NCBI GenBank assembly: GCA_017460395.1
Contig: JAFUBA010000093.1
Location: forward strand, 1 to 64,000
Reading direction: 5' to 3'
Length of the DNA stretch: 64,000 bases
Origin: Clostridia bacterium
Lineage (GTDB): Bacteria > Bacillota > Clostridia > Christensenellales > Aristaeellaceae
Below the pieces are notes generated by a model. It ran no database searches. It saw only the letters and a list, made by a program, of their open reading frames with translations, and was not told the DNA's origin. Shown piece after piece: positions 1 through 8,315 of the stretch. Each line of letters starts with the position of its first letter. The stretch's first letter is position 1. The position numbers and the translations under genes are program-made.

Positions 1-81
1 TGGTCGGCGCAGCCCACCCATGATCCGCATGGGATCAGTCAAGTGTCTGCGGCTGAGCTGCAACCAATCCCGGGTGGGCCG

Positions 82-495
82 CTAGGCCGTCCCCCCCACG
101 ATTAATGAAAGGCCCGAAATTCCGTTGAGCCGACAAGTTTCGATCACAGCAAATGCTGTTGTTTGCTCATTCGATTTGATCGTGTCATCCTTTGCTTTGA
201 GCGCGTCATCCTGTGCTTTGATCGTGTCATCCTTTGCTTTGAGTACATCACCGTATTCGGTCTGGATAACCTTCTGGATTACTTCATCGAAAATGCTCAT
301 GTTACTGCCTCTCTTCTGTCTGATGTCTGTAACAATCTCCGAAAAGTCTGCCCGCCCCAGCATGGCAAACACCGCCACAAGATCCCTGTCCGACAAACCT
401 TTGAAAACGTCGCTCATTTGAGTCGAACGAAGAGTTCGATCTTCATCTACGGCAAAGTAGTTCTGCACGGCGCGAAAGACGTTCTGCAGATTCAC
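82..495 (-). CDS. Hypothetical protein with heptad coiled-coil repeat, possibly a truncated Rpn-type C-terminus
   Basis: A 137-residue frame that opens with a GTG overlapping a TGA of an upstream frame. The N-terminal half is globular. Residues about 85-105 are three near-identical heptads of the type AKDDTIK, predicted to form a coiled coil, and the last 30 residues are hydrophobic and Gly-rich. In my recollection such charged K-D-D-T-I-K stalks occur at the ends of Rpn/PD-(D/E)XK putative-transposase proteins, and a real Rpn gene lies 5 kb away, but no nuclease motif is visible here. The frame ending at 492 upstream closes with a plausible protein-like tail, so this may be the 3' part of a longer gene broken by a frameshift near 490. 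The function is not recognised, and reality as a gene is only moderately supported. Confidence 0.4.
   Translation of the reverse strand: MNLQNVFRAVQNYFAVDEDRTLRSTQMSDVFKGLSDRDLVAVFAMLGRADFSEIVTDIRQKRGSNMSIFDEVIQKVIQTEYGDVLKAKDDTIKAQDDALKAKDDTIKSNEQTTAFAVIETCRLNGISGLSLIVGGTA
178..240 (-). repeat. Three tandem 21-bp repeats coding for coiled-coil heptads
   Basis: Three head-to-tail 21-bp units (178-198, 199-219, 220-240). The outer two are identical and the middle one differs at three positions. Each unit adds one heptad (AKDDTIK type) to the overlapping minus-strand protein. Repeat-number change would keep the frame, so the stalk length could vary between strains. Confidence 0.8.
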
Positions 496-993
496 AGGTC
501 GGCCTCATTCGTATGTACAAGGTCGATCAGCGAAATCCTGATTTTCACACAGAGACCCCTGACGGATCGTTGAATGAAAATTGTATTTGCCTGCAGACAT
601 CCACTGATCCATCCGGATCTTCCCGGGAACGGGCATATGTCATGGTAAGCACCATGGATCGGAAGCCGCCAAGGCCACCCGGAAGGAATGTCTTTCGTCC
701 CGTCAGCTTTGGGTGTCACAGGGGTATACCGTGCGCACCGCATAAAGGATGGCAGGAAAACCGGAATCATCTGCCAGTTCAGATCATGCCGGTGCACAAC
801 CGGGATGGATCTGAGAGAACACCGGTGTTCCGTCCTCCTGTATGACCACGTGTTCCATGCTAGCAGATGGACTGCCGAAAAATCAAGGGATCAGGCCTGT
901 TTTCGGCCTGATTTGCCTCATTTTGAACTACCAGTATACATACTCGTACGTTTACTGGCACTTGCAATCAATGAGTGCTAAAGCCTATATTCG
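496..993. other. About 500 bases without a supported gene
   Basis: Short overlapping frames occur on both strands but none has a convincing start, ribosome binding site or family resemblance. The minus frame ending at 492 may be the decayed 5' part of the coiled-coil gene downstream. No structured RNA or mobile element was recognised. Confidence 0.4.
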
Positions 994-1023
994 AAAAAGG
1001 GAGACGGTGATCCGCCTCCCTTT
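994..1023 (-). terminator. Rho-independent terminator of the SH3-type gene
   Basis: A 12-bp stem (996-1007 pairing with 1012-1023, one mismatch) with a 4-base loop, followed on the minus strand by a run of Ts (complement of 994-998). It lies 19 bases past the stop of the broken SH3-type gene. Confidence 0.85.
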
Positions 1024-1041
1024 CGGGTTGTGTCCTGTGTT

Positions 1042-2455
1042 TTACCGGTCTGAGCGCATGGCGCCAGTTTGTCCCTGAGCCGCGAGGACCTCTTCCACCG
1101 CTTCGTCGATGGGCACGGGCTCTGCATGCTCCCTGTCCCCGCGGCACATGCTGAGAATGCTGGGGACATCGTCATCGCCATCCCCCGGCTCCACGAGCTC
1201 CAAAAGGCGCCAGGCGCCTCCTTCCTGCTGCTCCATGGTCAGGCGTACCGGATACCAGCCGCCGGCGCACAGGGAGATGTCTTTCCCGCCATAGCGGTCG
1301 ATCAGAAGCAGGGAGGCGGCGCGAAGGATCAATCCTCCACATAAGCACCCGCGTCCGCAGGGCCAAGATGATCCTGCTGCATCAGCTGCAGTGCATCGTA
1401 CCATGCACAGCCCTCACTGGGATCCACGTGTGTGTTATCACGCTGCCCGAGGAGCCTTGAGGCGAGCTGGGCTCTCAGGCTGTTCAGCCGATCGTTTCCG
1501 TCGTGGGCCGACAGCTGGCAGATCAGCACACGAAGGCCCTGTTCGCCCAGATATTCCTGGGTAAGGAGGCCATTGGACAGTATGGTCTTCCGTGCCTGCT
1601 CAAGATCTGCCCAGGGCACGTTGTCGATGATGCCGTCCTCGATCCGGGACAGCATTGTCAGCGCTTCCGTGAGGTATTTCCCCACGTCCCCATCCGTTGT
1701 GCCCTCATGGCTGCAGTTGAATTCCAGAAGCGTCAGGATCGGGTCATAATCCGTATCGTAGAAGTAGTAGCGGAAGACGCCGCCCACCTTCAGATCAAAA
1801 TAGACCGTCCCGTCCTTTATGCCACGTGCCGTTGCCTCGATGCCGGCCCGCTCGAGCAGCGATGCTGCGTCCTCGAAGTTCGGGTCTCGTCCATCTTCAG
1901 GGCGTCGAGGGGAACGAAGCCGCGCATGTGCTGGCCGCTGAATTGCACATCAACCATGGCCCACTCGCCCACGCGGCAGAGGTAGCTGCACCTCTGGCCG
2001 GACGGAAGACTTTCTGCAGGTGTCCGGCTCAGAAGGGGATCGTCGGTCAGGTCACAGGCGCGCGTCAGGTGGCAGGGCCGCCATTGGTAACGCTCACCGG
2101 GTGCGCAGCACACATCAAATGTGCGGTCTTCCTCCCTGAGGGCATCCGCGTCGATCCAGCCGATCCGAAGCCGGTTGTCTGAGATCGCGTATTGCACGAG
2201 AATCCTTCCCCAGCTTTCGCCGCCAAGCACCTGCACCCAGTCCCTGGTACTGACTCTGGCCTTTCCGTTTCCTGCGATCCCATATTCTGGTCCGGGACCC
2301 GTGTACACGTCCCAGACCTGGTTGGGCCGAAGCTTCACATCCATGACATGAAGGTCTCCCTCCGGAAGAACCGGAACCTTCGCGTCCGCCCGCGAGGGCA
2401 GGGGAGAAAAAAGCAGCAGGAGGAACAGAAGACACGGGATCAGGCGAATCTTCAC
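1042..2455 (-). pseudogene. Secreted SH3-domain protein gene broken by two single-base frameshifts
   Basis: The first frame starts at 2455 with a classical signal peptide (MKIRLIPCLLFLLLLFSPLP, cleaved near Ala) and two bacterial SH3-like segments (around W-D-V-Y-T-G-P-G, and near R-C-S-Y-L-C-R-V-G-E-W). After the codons for K-M-D-E-T sense continues only in the -1 frame (P-N-F-E-D-A-A), which needs one extra C in the GGG run at 1882-1884 (plus strand). Sense is lost again after A-Y-V-E-D, where one extra A at 1331-1332 (plus strand) would join it to L-I-L-R-A-A-S and on to a stop at 1042. Restored, it would be about 470 residues. Two losses in homopolymers mean either a true pseudogene or consensus errors in a long-read assembly. 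The gene sits 32 bases downstream of an SH3-containing gene and was probably co-transcribed with it. Confidence 0.75.
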
Positions 2456-2487
2456 GGGGGATCCATCCTTTCACGAAAAAATGACGG

Positions 2488-4053
2488 TCACTCCAGGAAG
2501 CTGTGCCAGATATAGCCGATCGTATGCAAATCTGTCAGCACCAGCGTCCAGCCGTCCGCGCAGTTTTCCCTCAGGACGCGAACCTCCGTGCCCCGGTTCA
2601 GGCGACCAAGGGACTCGGACTGCTTCGTATCCATCTCCCGCAGGTGCACCCAGTCTGTGTTCGCAACGTGCATGTATACGGGATCTTCCTCATCGTACGA
2701 CAGCACCGCCGCCTCGTGATCCGCGTACGGCCGCGTGTCACCGTAGAACCAGGAAGAGGCATACTTGTGATCCCACACCTTGGAGACCTGCGGCGTCAGC
2801 GCAAAGAGCTGCTCCCGCACGGTGTCATATGTGTGCACATCGTACACAAGACGGGGTGAGAGGGACTGCTGGCTGTCCCACACATAGATGCGGTCTGTGT
2901 GGCTGGCTGCTCCGTCAGACTCACGGGATTCGATCCGGACGAGGCCGTCTGAGCCTTTTTTGACACCGAAGTTGACGAGCTCCAGGGGAACGATCGTATC
3001 CAGGTAGGTCTCGGCCCCGGGATCGAAGGGCCGCTCTGCGAGGATGGGACCGAAACGCCCGAGCTCATCGTCCCAGAGGCAGAAGACGCTGAATTCGTTG
3101 CTGGCCCCGCGTCCTGTCACCAGGACCAGGTCGAGGCAGCCATCCAGGTTCAGATCCTGCAGCCAGGCGGGTGCCGCGAGGGATTCGGAAGATGGGGTTT
3201 CCGAGCCGGAATACTCAAACGACTGGAGCACATCTCCCTGAGGCCCCTCCACCGTCACGGCAAGGACGCGCTCACGGAGCGCGTCGGGCGGATTCTCTCT
3301 GCCGGTGTCACGCACGGTGATGCGAAGGTTTGGCCCGTCTGGTTTTGGCGATGCGGTGAACCTGTAGCCGTCGCCACCGTCATCCCGATCCCCGAAGATG
3401 CGGGCATTTTCGTGATCGGAAAAGGAGGGGAGGGAAATGCGGACGGTCTGCCTCTGCCATGTGTCCAGAAGATCCTGCGCCTGTTGCTCTGAAACCTGTG
3501 CGCCGTCCAGTGTCCATAGGACTGCGCCGTTTTCATCCCGAAGAAACTCCAGCGTGTGGGCATCCGCCCAGGCTGTATCTGCGCCAGCGGTGCCGCGCTC
3601 ATAGATGGCATTGGAGGCGCCGGAGGAGCCCTCCGCATAGTACCCGTACCTTTCGCCGCTTATCGCCAGCTGCACCCGGAAGCGCTCCCAGCCGCGGATG
3701 AGGGTGACGGGGTCCCCGCCGGGCGTCAGCGTCAGGATCTCGAAGATCAGCTGATCGCCGGTGTCGTCTGTGGTACCGATCACAAGCTCGGGCACGCCAT
3801 CAAGGTTCAGGTCGAAATAGGCAAACCCGACAGCGTCATATGGATCCATCCCGGCATAGATGGCGCACCGGTAGGCATCCGACGCGGATTCGCGCTGAAG
3901 GAGCGCATGCTCGTCCCCTGTGAGGGCCGCTTCGTACGCTGAGAGTACCGGGGCATAGACCGCGGCGGCGCTGCCCCAGGAGTCGGCGGATGCAGGAAGG
4001 CATAAGAGCAGGACGAACAGCATGAGGGCGCCCATGGATCCGGTCCGTTTCAT
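2488..4053 (-). CDS. Secreted FG-GAP-like/SH3 domain protein
   Basis: A 521-residue exported protein. The start is the ATG at 4053, preceded by AGGAGG, and gives a signal peptide ending near P-A-S-A-D. Two calcium-loop or FG-GAP-like motifs are visible, D-L-N-L-D-G-V-P-E-L near residue 80 and D-L-N-L-D-G-C-L-D-L near residue 305. They are typical of extracytoplasmic beta-propeller or dockerin-like loops. The last 60 residues form a bacterial SH3 domain (V-H-L-R-E, G-T-E-V-R-V-L, G-W-T-L-V, G-Y-I-W), probably a cell-wall binding module. It heads a two-gene unit with the broken SH3 gene downstream. It is likely a cell-surface or wall-associated protein. No catalytic motif is seen, and substrate and role are unknown. 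Confidence 0.8.
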   Translation of the reverse strand: MKRTGSMGALMLFVLLLCLPASADSWGSAAAVYAPVLSAYEAALTGDEHALLQRESASDAYRCAIYAGMDPYDAVGFAYFDLNLDGVPELVIGTTDDTGDQLIFEILTLTPGGDPVTLIRGWERFRVQLAISGERYGYYAEGSSGASNAIYERGTAGADTAWADAHTLEFLRDENGAVLWTLDGAQVSEQQAQDLLDTWQRQTVRISLPSFSDHENARIFGDRDDGGDGYRFTASPKPDGPNLRITVRDTGRENPPDALRERVLAVTVEGPQGDVLQSFEYSGSETPSSESLAAPAWLQDLNLDGCLDLVLVTGRGASNEFSVFCLWDDELGRFGPILAERPFDPGAETYLDTIVPLELVNFGVKKGSDGLVRIESRESDGAASHTDRIYVWDSQQSLSPRLVYDVHTYDTVREQLFALTPQVSKVWDHKYASSWFYGDTRPYADHEAAVLSYDEEDPVYMHVANTDWVHLREMDTKQSESLGRLNRGTEVRVLRENCADGWTLVLTDLHTIGYIWHSFLE

Positions 4054-4765
4054 GGATTTGATTCCTCCTGATTTGGCAGTTGCAAAAGTTCCGGCAAGGG
4101 AGATGCGCAAAGACGATGGGCCAGACACCAGGGGGGATAACCTTGGCTGGCTCAAGGGCAGACCAAGACGGCCTTACAGAAAAAGGACGAAGCAGCAGTC
4201 CGATTTGTTTCATTGTATGTCCAGGACTTTGAACCATTGGTGAATATGATCCCGAAGCGATATGTGAATCTGTGCCTGTTCCCGGAAAGATCTGGAAGGA
4301 TCAGACTGAGGGTAGGTGCTTTTTTTCAAGCAAGAATCTGTTTCAGATCTCTATGAATGTGAAAAGCGGCGTACCATGAAGCAGCGGAGGGGCAGAAACG
4401 GAGACAAACGTGAACGTGGGCGATAACTCAATCGGAGTTTCGGAGCGACTCAAGATGCATTGTGTCTGAGAAGGAGCTTCTACGGAACGAGAAGAGATCC
4501 TTTTCAGATTGTTACCATGATCCCGGAAATGTCATGCGGGTCAGAAAGGACACTGTTGGGTGCGTGCCGCAATGCCCCCTCTTTTGCCCCGGCGCCTTCA
4601 TAATTGCCCTCCACACGAAAACTGGCCGCTCCCATGAAGAGACGACCAGTTGAAATACACTTGTAAGCTGCGAGAACGGTATGGCCTGAATCAGTCAGCT
4701 TCTCCTCTGCTTCATGGTTATGATGACGCGCCAAAACCATTTCGCCGAATGAGCATATCGATCTA
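4054..4765. other. About 700-base intergenic region
   Basis: Lies between the divergently placed 3' end of the Rpn cassette array and the 5' end of the SH3/FG-GAP gene. It should contain the minus-strand promoter for the latter, but no clear -35/-10 pair could be picked. Short frames here look like chance. The block 4740-4765 is the decayed edge of repeat unit A. Confidence 0.4.
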
Positions 4766-4957
4766 TTACGCGAAAGTCGGTACTACTGTTGAACTTTCAG
4801 CGTGCATCAGTTTCCTGACATATTCAGGATCTGCGGATAACTTATGCGCAACATACTGGATTATTTTTTCATCGTTGTCACCGACAATATCTCTTGCAAA
4901 CTTAATCCCGGTTTTCACTTCAGTTTGCATGTCATGGTCTCTCATTGCTTCGCACAT
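4766..4957 (-). CDS. Orphan Rpn C-terminal domain protein (copy A, RpnS-like)
   Basis: A 63-residue protein that matches the last 59 residues of the Rpn-family protein encoded upstream (shared segments M-C-x-A-M-x-D-H-D, I-K-F-A-R-D, G-D-N-D-E-K-I-I-Q-Y-V-A-H, S-A-D-P-E-Y-V-R). It starts at an ATG preceded by AAGGGG with 10-base spacing, so it can be translated on its own. Its extreme C-terminus (S-T-V-V-P-T-F-A) has diverged from the other copies. In E. coli Rpn systems the separately made C-terminal domain inhibits the full-length nuclease. By that analogy this is a candidate antitoxin or immunity copy, which is an inference. It could equally be an inert duplication remnant. Confidence 0.6.
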   Translation of the reverse strand: MCEAMRDHDMQTEVKTGIKFARDIVGDNDEKIIQYVAHKLSADPEYVRKLMHAESSTVVPTFA

Positions 4958-5123
4958 ATTTTCTTTGCCCCTTCATAAAGTACCATGCGAAAACCTGATC
5001 GGGTCAGGCAAATAAATGATCCTGTGGTCAAGCTATGAGTGAGGTACGGATACAATGTACTACGCAGCATCTGATTGTTCGGACTGAAGGTCCTTCGGGG
5101 AAAGGCCAGGATCGGTTCTGAAC

Positions 5124-5300
5124 TCATGAGGCGTTAGCTTTGGTTGAAACGTTATCGTGCATTATGCTTCTGACATATTCAGGGGAAACTCCAAACTCTT
5201 GGGAAACATTCATAACAATCTCTTCTTCGTTGTTTCCCAATAATCTTCTTGCCATCCTGACACCATTTTCAATATCGTGGTCTAACATTGCCTTGCACAT
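5124..5300 (-). CDS. Orphan Rpn C-terminal domain protein (copy B, RpnS-like, most divergent)
   Basis: A 58-residue stand-alone copy of the Rpn C-terminal domain. The start ATG at 5300 follows AAGGAG (5312-5317) by 11 bases. It keeps the frame of the family (M-C-K-A-M-x-D-H-D-I, P-E-Y-V-R-S-I-M) but the core differs strongly from the other copies (R-R-L-L-G-N-N-E-E-E-I-V-M-N-V-S). Reading frame and ribosome site survive while the sequence has diverged, which suggests use rather than simple decay. If it is an antitoxin, the divergence would change which nuclease it recognises. It lies in the same direction as the intact gene and its sister copies, in tandem units of about 340-360 bp. Confidence 0.6.
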   Translation of the reverse strand: MCKAMLDHDIENGVRMARRLLGNNEEEIVMNVSQEFGVSPEYVRSIMHDNVSTKANAS

Positions 5301-5459
5301 ATTCGCTTTGACTCCTTCATCAGGCAGAATACCAAAAGGGATGGATTCGCAATATGGACTAGCTGTCATACAAAAACTGCAGTAGGCTGCAAGATACTAT
5401 GTCCATCTGTTTACATAGACTGATGCCCCTTCAGGGAAGGGTCAGAGTCAGTACCGGGC

Positions 5460-5648
5460 TCATGAGACGGTAGCTTCAGCTGAAACGCCATCGTGTACCA
5501 TGTTCCTGACATATTCAGGGTCTGCAGAAAACTTATGCGCAACATATTGGATTATTTTTTCATCGTTGTCACCGAAAAAATCTCTTGCAACCCTAATCCC
5601 GGTTTTAACTTCAATCCGCATGTCATGGTCTCTCATTGCTTCGCACAT
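5460..5648 (-). CDS. Orphan Rpn C-terminal domain protein (copy C, RpnS-like)
   Basis: A 62-residue copy, the closest to the C-terminus of the intact Rpn protein (A-R-D-F-F-G-D-N-D-E-K-I-I-Q-Y-V-A-H, then S-A-D-P-E-Y-V-R-N). Translation is expected from the ATG at 5648, with AAGGAG at 5660-5665. The frame is open further upstream to 5723, but that extension lies in repeat-flank DNA and has no matching Shine-Dalgarno. It sits 160 bases downstream of the intact rpn stop codon and may be made from the same transcript. Function is inferred only by analogy with the RpnL/RpnS gene-within-gene toxin-antitoxin systems. Confidence 0.65.
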   Translation of the reverse strand: MCEAMRDHDMRIEVKTGIRVARDFFGDNDEKIIQYVAHKFSADPEYVRNMVHDGVSAEATVS

Positions 5649-5809
5649 ATTCGCTTTGACTCCTTCATAACGGGCCATGCCAAAACCTGACCGGGTCTGG
5701 CAAATAGATGATCCTGTGGTCAAACTATGAGTGGGTACAGTTGTGACGTATTATGAGCATCTGCTTATTCAGACTGGCCGTCATGCAAAAGCCAGAGTCA
5801 GTACCGGGT

Positions 5810-6856
5810 TCATGAGGCGGTAGCTTCGGTTGAAACGTCATCGTGCACCATGATGTTCCTGACATATTCAGGGTCTGCGGATAATATATGCGCAACATAC
5901 TGGATTATTTTTTCATCGTTGTCACCGAAAAAATCTCTTGCAAACTTAATCCCGGTTTGAATGTCGTGGTCTTCCATTGCCTTACACATATTCGCTTTGC
6001 CTCCTTCGTCAATCACGATGTTCAAATTCAGCCCGGCCAAGTCATTTGCCAAACATGCAGTCTCGCCATCTATACTGCGGAACTGCGGATCATTCAGCAG
6101 ATCTGCAACTCCTGCTTTCCCGCGATTCAAAATCCATAATAAAGAGCCAACGTTTGTCCCAAACTTTGGAAAATCTTCATCTTTCAATTCTCGCGGCACA
6201 ATCAGGTTCAGCTTGTAGTCAGGAACGAATGCCTTAATGCGTTCATCTGGAAAGTAAAGCATGTCATGCAAAGTTCTGGGACCATCCCATTCTTCTGTTC
6301 CCAGATAAATCATCAGTGTGACTACAGGCTTCAGTTTGTCACCCTTTCTGAGCCCCGAAAGAAATTCTGCACGTGTCATGTGTATTTTGACACCATCATT
6401 TTCAAAGGAGATTTCCGATTGAGCATTCGTTTTCATATACTTGCGTTTGATCTCGTTTACTTGATCTACGTAGTTGATGCTGTCGTAAATCATGTCTTTC
6501 ACTGGCCCCGCGTAGTGAACTTCGGACTGGAACTCCTCCGCGAGCAGGACATACACCAGGTTATCATCTTCCATGATGCTCCATGCTTCCAGGGAATCCC
6601 GGTATTTTTGGACCGGAACCTTTAAGCCATTTTGATCTATGATGGTCCCCTCTGCCGTATCAAGGCGGGTCAGCTTTTCCGGATCAATCACGGGTTTCCC
6701 GTCGTACATCAGAAAATTGAACAGGGCAGCAAAGTTTGAAGGATTCTTCATGTATTCCTTGGTTCTTGCGTCGATCCGTCCCACCTGCCATCGCCTCCGA
6801 TCAAAATACACAACAGATTCAACGTGTTTATCCGCTTCTATTTTACCTCTGTTCAT
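5810..6856 (-). CDS. Rpn-family PD-(D/E)XK nuclease / putative transposase (full length, RpnL-like)
   Basis: A 348-residue protein of the Rpn recombination-promoting nuclease/putative transposase family as found in Firmicutes. Visible hallmarks are the N-terminal S-N-F-A-A-L-F-N-F-L-M-Y-D-G, the core L-A-E-E-F-Q-S-E-V-H-Y-A-G-P-V-K-D-M-I-Y-D (in which E-F-Q is the ExQ catalytic pair of the PD-(D/E)XK fold), W-D-G-P-R-T-L-H-D-M-L-Y and the C-terminal M-C-K-A-M-E-D-H-D helical domain. Members are DNA endonucleases. In E. coli they act as phage-defence toxins held by their own C-terminal fragment. An internal ribosome site precedes M290, and three extra copies of the last 59 residues follow downstream. 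The start at 6856 has only a weak Shine-Dalgarno. Base composition is somewhat AT-richer than its neighbours, consistent with transfer. Confidence 0.85.
   Translation of the reverse strand: MNRGKIEADKHVESVVYFDRRRWQVGRIDARTKEYMKNPSNFAALFNFLMYDGKPVIDPEKLTRLDTAEGTIIDQNGLKVPVQKYRDSLEAWSIMEDDNLVYVLLAEEFQSEVHYAGPVKDMIYDSINYVDQVNEIKRKYMKTNAQSEISFENDGVKIHMTRAEFLSGLRKGDKLKPVVTLMIYLGTEEWDGPRTLHDMLYFPDERIKAFVPDYKLNLIVPRELKDEDFPKFGTNVGSLLWILNRGKAGVADLLNDPQFRSIDGETACLANDLAGLNLNIVIDEGGKANMCKAMEDHDIQTGIKFARDFFGDNDEKIIQYVAHILSADPEYVRNIMVHDDVSTEATAS
5987..6006 (-). promoter_or_regulatory. Internal ribosome binding site and start inside rpn
   Basis: AAGGAGG (complement of 6000-6006) lies 10 bases ahead of an in-frame ATG at 5989 within the rpn coding sequence. 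It would give a 59-residue C-terminal protein. The same SD-spacer-ATG layout is kept in copies A, B and C, with spacing of 10-11 bases. Confidence 0.65.
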
Positions 6857-7174
6857 ACCATCTCGTCAATCTGCGTGGGTGTGGCGGACAATGCGATATT
6901 CCCCTCCCATGCCAGGCTCGCAGCAGGCGGTGCGCTTTCTCTTTGCAGGGGTGATGGTGTTCAGGATTTCAGACGATCGTTTCTGCTGGTACCACACATG
7001 CGTTTATTCCAGGTGTCCCAGGACGCCCCGCGCATTGTCATGTGCTTTTGCGTTGAAAACACCACCTGAATGTTTCACAACATGACCGTTTGACGGCATA
7101 AAGCTTCCGAATGCCGATTTTCTGTGACAGAAGAAAACCTTCAGTGTATGATGCTGCCACAGGAGGTGATGCAG

Positions 7175-7615
7175 ATGGTGTTCAGACTTCAGATCGACCG
7201 GGACCGGCCGGAGGAGATCGTCGCCACGGTGCACGAGCGGACCCCTCTGATCGATGAGATCGAGCGACTGATCCTGCACAGCAGTATCTCAGACCAGATC
7301 CCGGCCTATGGAGAGGACGAGATCGTGATGCTGAGCATTCCGGAGGTGGAATGCTTCGTCGTGGAGGGCGAGAAAACCTTCGCTGTGGTTGAAGGCGGCA
7401 AACGGTACCTTGTCAAAAGACGTCTGTGTGAGCTGGAGAAGGAACTCCCGGGGAACTTTGAACGCATCAGTAAATCGGCACTGGCAAACTGGAAACAGAT
7501 CAGGAGATTCAAAGTCCATCTGTCCGGTGCGGTGGATGCGGTATTTGCAAGCGGCTACGTGGAGTGTATCTCCCGCAGATGCTTTGCTGAACTGAAGAGG
7601 AGGTACAATCTGTGA
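7175..7615 (+). CDS. LytTR DNA-binding domain regulator
   Basis: A 146-residue protein made mostly of a LytTR DNA-binding domain (residues about 45-140). Visible are I-P-E-V-E-C-F-V-V-E-G-E-K, the T-x-A-V-V-E-G-x-K-R-Y stretch, F-E-R-I-S-K-S-A-L-A-N and I-R-R-F. There is no receiver domain. I chose the ATG at 7175 because AGGAGG at 7161-7166 stands 8 bases away; upstream in-frame starts lack such a site. Such short LytTR proteins are usually paired with a DUF3021 membrane protein, as here, and often autoregulate. The next gene starts within its stop codon (GTGA overlap), so the two are translationally coupled. Confidence 0.9.
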   Translation: MVFRLQIDRDRPEEIVATVHERTPLIDEIERLILHSSISDQIPAYGEDEIVMLSIPEVECFVVEGEKTFAVVEGGKRYLVKRRLCELEKELPGNFERISKSALANWKQIRRFKVHLSGAVDAVFASGYVECISRRCFAELKRRYNL

Positions 7616-8034
7616 AAGACTTTGCGCGGAATTTTTGCCTGAGGGGCCTCATGTATGCGTGGGGCGGACCTGTCATCATGGCGATCGTCTGGATGTGTCT
7701 TGCTGCGAATGGGACCATCAGCGAACTGACGGTAAGAGAGGTAACCCTTGGGATCATGTCCACCACCGTCATGGCCTTTGTCGCTGCCGGGATCTCAGTC
7801 GTGTACCAGATGGAGAACCTGCCCAGACCCTTTGCTGCCCTGATCCAGGCATCCGTCCTGTACATCGATTACCTCGGCATCTATCTGCTCAATGGCTGGG
7901 TGCCGGTAAGCCAGATCGGCATGTTTTCCCTGATCTTTGTGGCCATCTTTGGGCTCATCTGGGCCTGCATCTATATTCCCATCCGCCGCAAGGTGAAGCG
8001 GATGAACAGGATGATGGCGGATCAAGCCGAATGA
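7612..8034 (+). CDS. DUF3021 family membrane protein
   Basis: A 140-residue integral membrane protein with four predicted transmembrane helices (about 12-32, 45-65, 75-98, 105-128) and a basic C-terminus (R-R-K-V-K-R-M-N-R). It starts with GTG overlapping the stop of the LytTR gene. DUF3021 proteins are near-constant partners of single-domain LytTR regulators and are thought to restrain or signal to them at the membrane. The signal is unknown. The pair is closed by a strong terminator at 8085. Confidence 0.88.
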   Translation: MKDFARNFCLRGLMYAWGGPVIMAIVWMCLAANGTISELTVREVTLGIMSTTVMAFVAAGISVVYQMENLPRPFAALIQASVLYIDYLGIYLLNGWVPVSQIGMFSLIFVAIFGLIWACIYIPIRRKVKRMNRMMADQAE

Positions 8035-8084
8035 TCAGCAGCAGGACCTGATTCCGGATCTTTGTCTGTCAGCCTGACTCCAGT

Positions 8085-8116
8085 CCCGCCCGGGATGTTC
8101 CCCGGGCGGGCTTTTC
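8085..8116 (+). terminator. Rho-independent terminator
   Basis: A 10-bp perfect GC stem (8085-8094 with 8101-8110) and a 6-base loop, then CTTTT. It ends the LytTR-DUF3021 operon. Confidence 0.9.
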
Positions 8117-8315
8117 AAATGCAACCCGGGGCCACTGCATTGACAAATTGAACCAGCGGTACATTGACGCCTGCCCCGGCGAATGGGAGAATGGGATGTG
8201 CCTGAGGGAGACTCCCGACAAAGGGCCGCCTGCGCGCAGCGGACCGCAACGGGGACGGATCAGGCAGAACAATCCCTGCGAACGGCAGGGCAAAACACAC
8301 TGGAAGGTAAACACT

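Larger units (their letters stand above)
4766..5989 (-). repeat. Four tandem copies of the Rpn C-terminal segment
   Basis: Units end (minus sense) at 4766, 5124, 5460 and 5810, with periods of about 358, 336 and 350 bp. Each unit contains a Shine-Dalgarno, the MC(K/E)AM start, the 60-codon domain and a shared non-coding tail. That tail reads, on the plus strand, CAAATAGATGATCCTGTGGT-like and GTCAGTACCGGGYT-like just before the next unit. The unit nearest the intact gene is the 3' end of that gene itself. The array has no transposase or terminal repeats. Confidence 0.8.

Noticed and set aside
1-81. A structured RNA at the left edge (GCCCACCC...GGGTGGGC pairing)
   Set aside because: The arms can pair across about 50 bases, but the loop has no supporting structure and the element is cut by the window edge. 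Evidence is too thin.
4766-5989. CRISPR array or transposon end repeats
   Set aside because: The repeat units are about 340 bp, coding, divergent, and have no short palindromic repeats, spacers, terminal inverted repeats or transposase.
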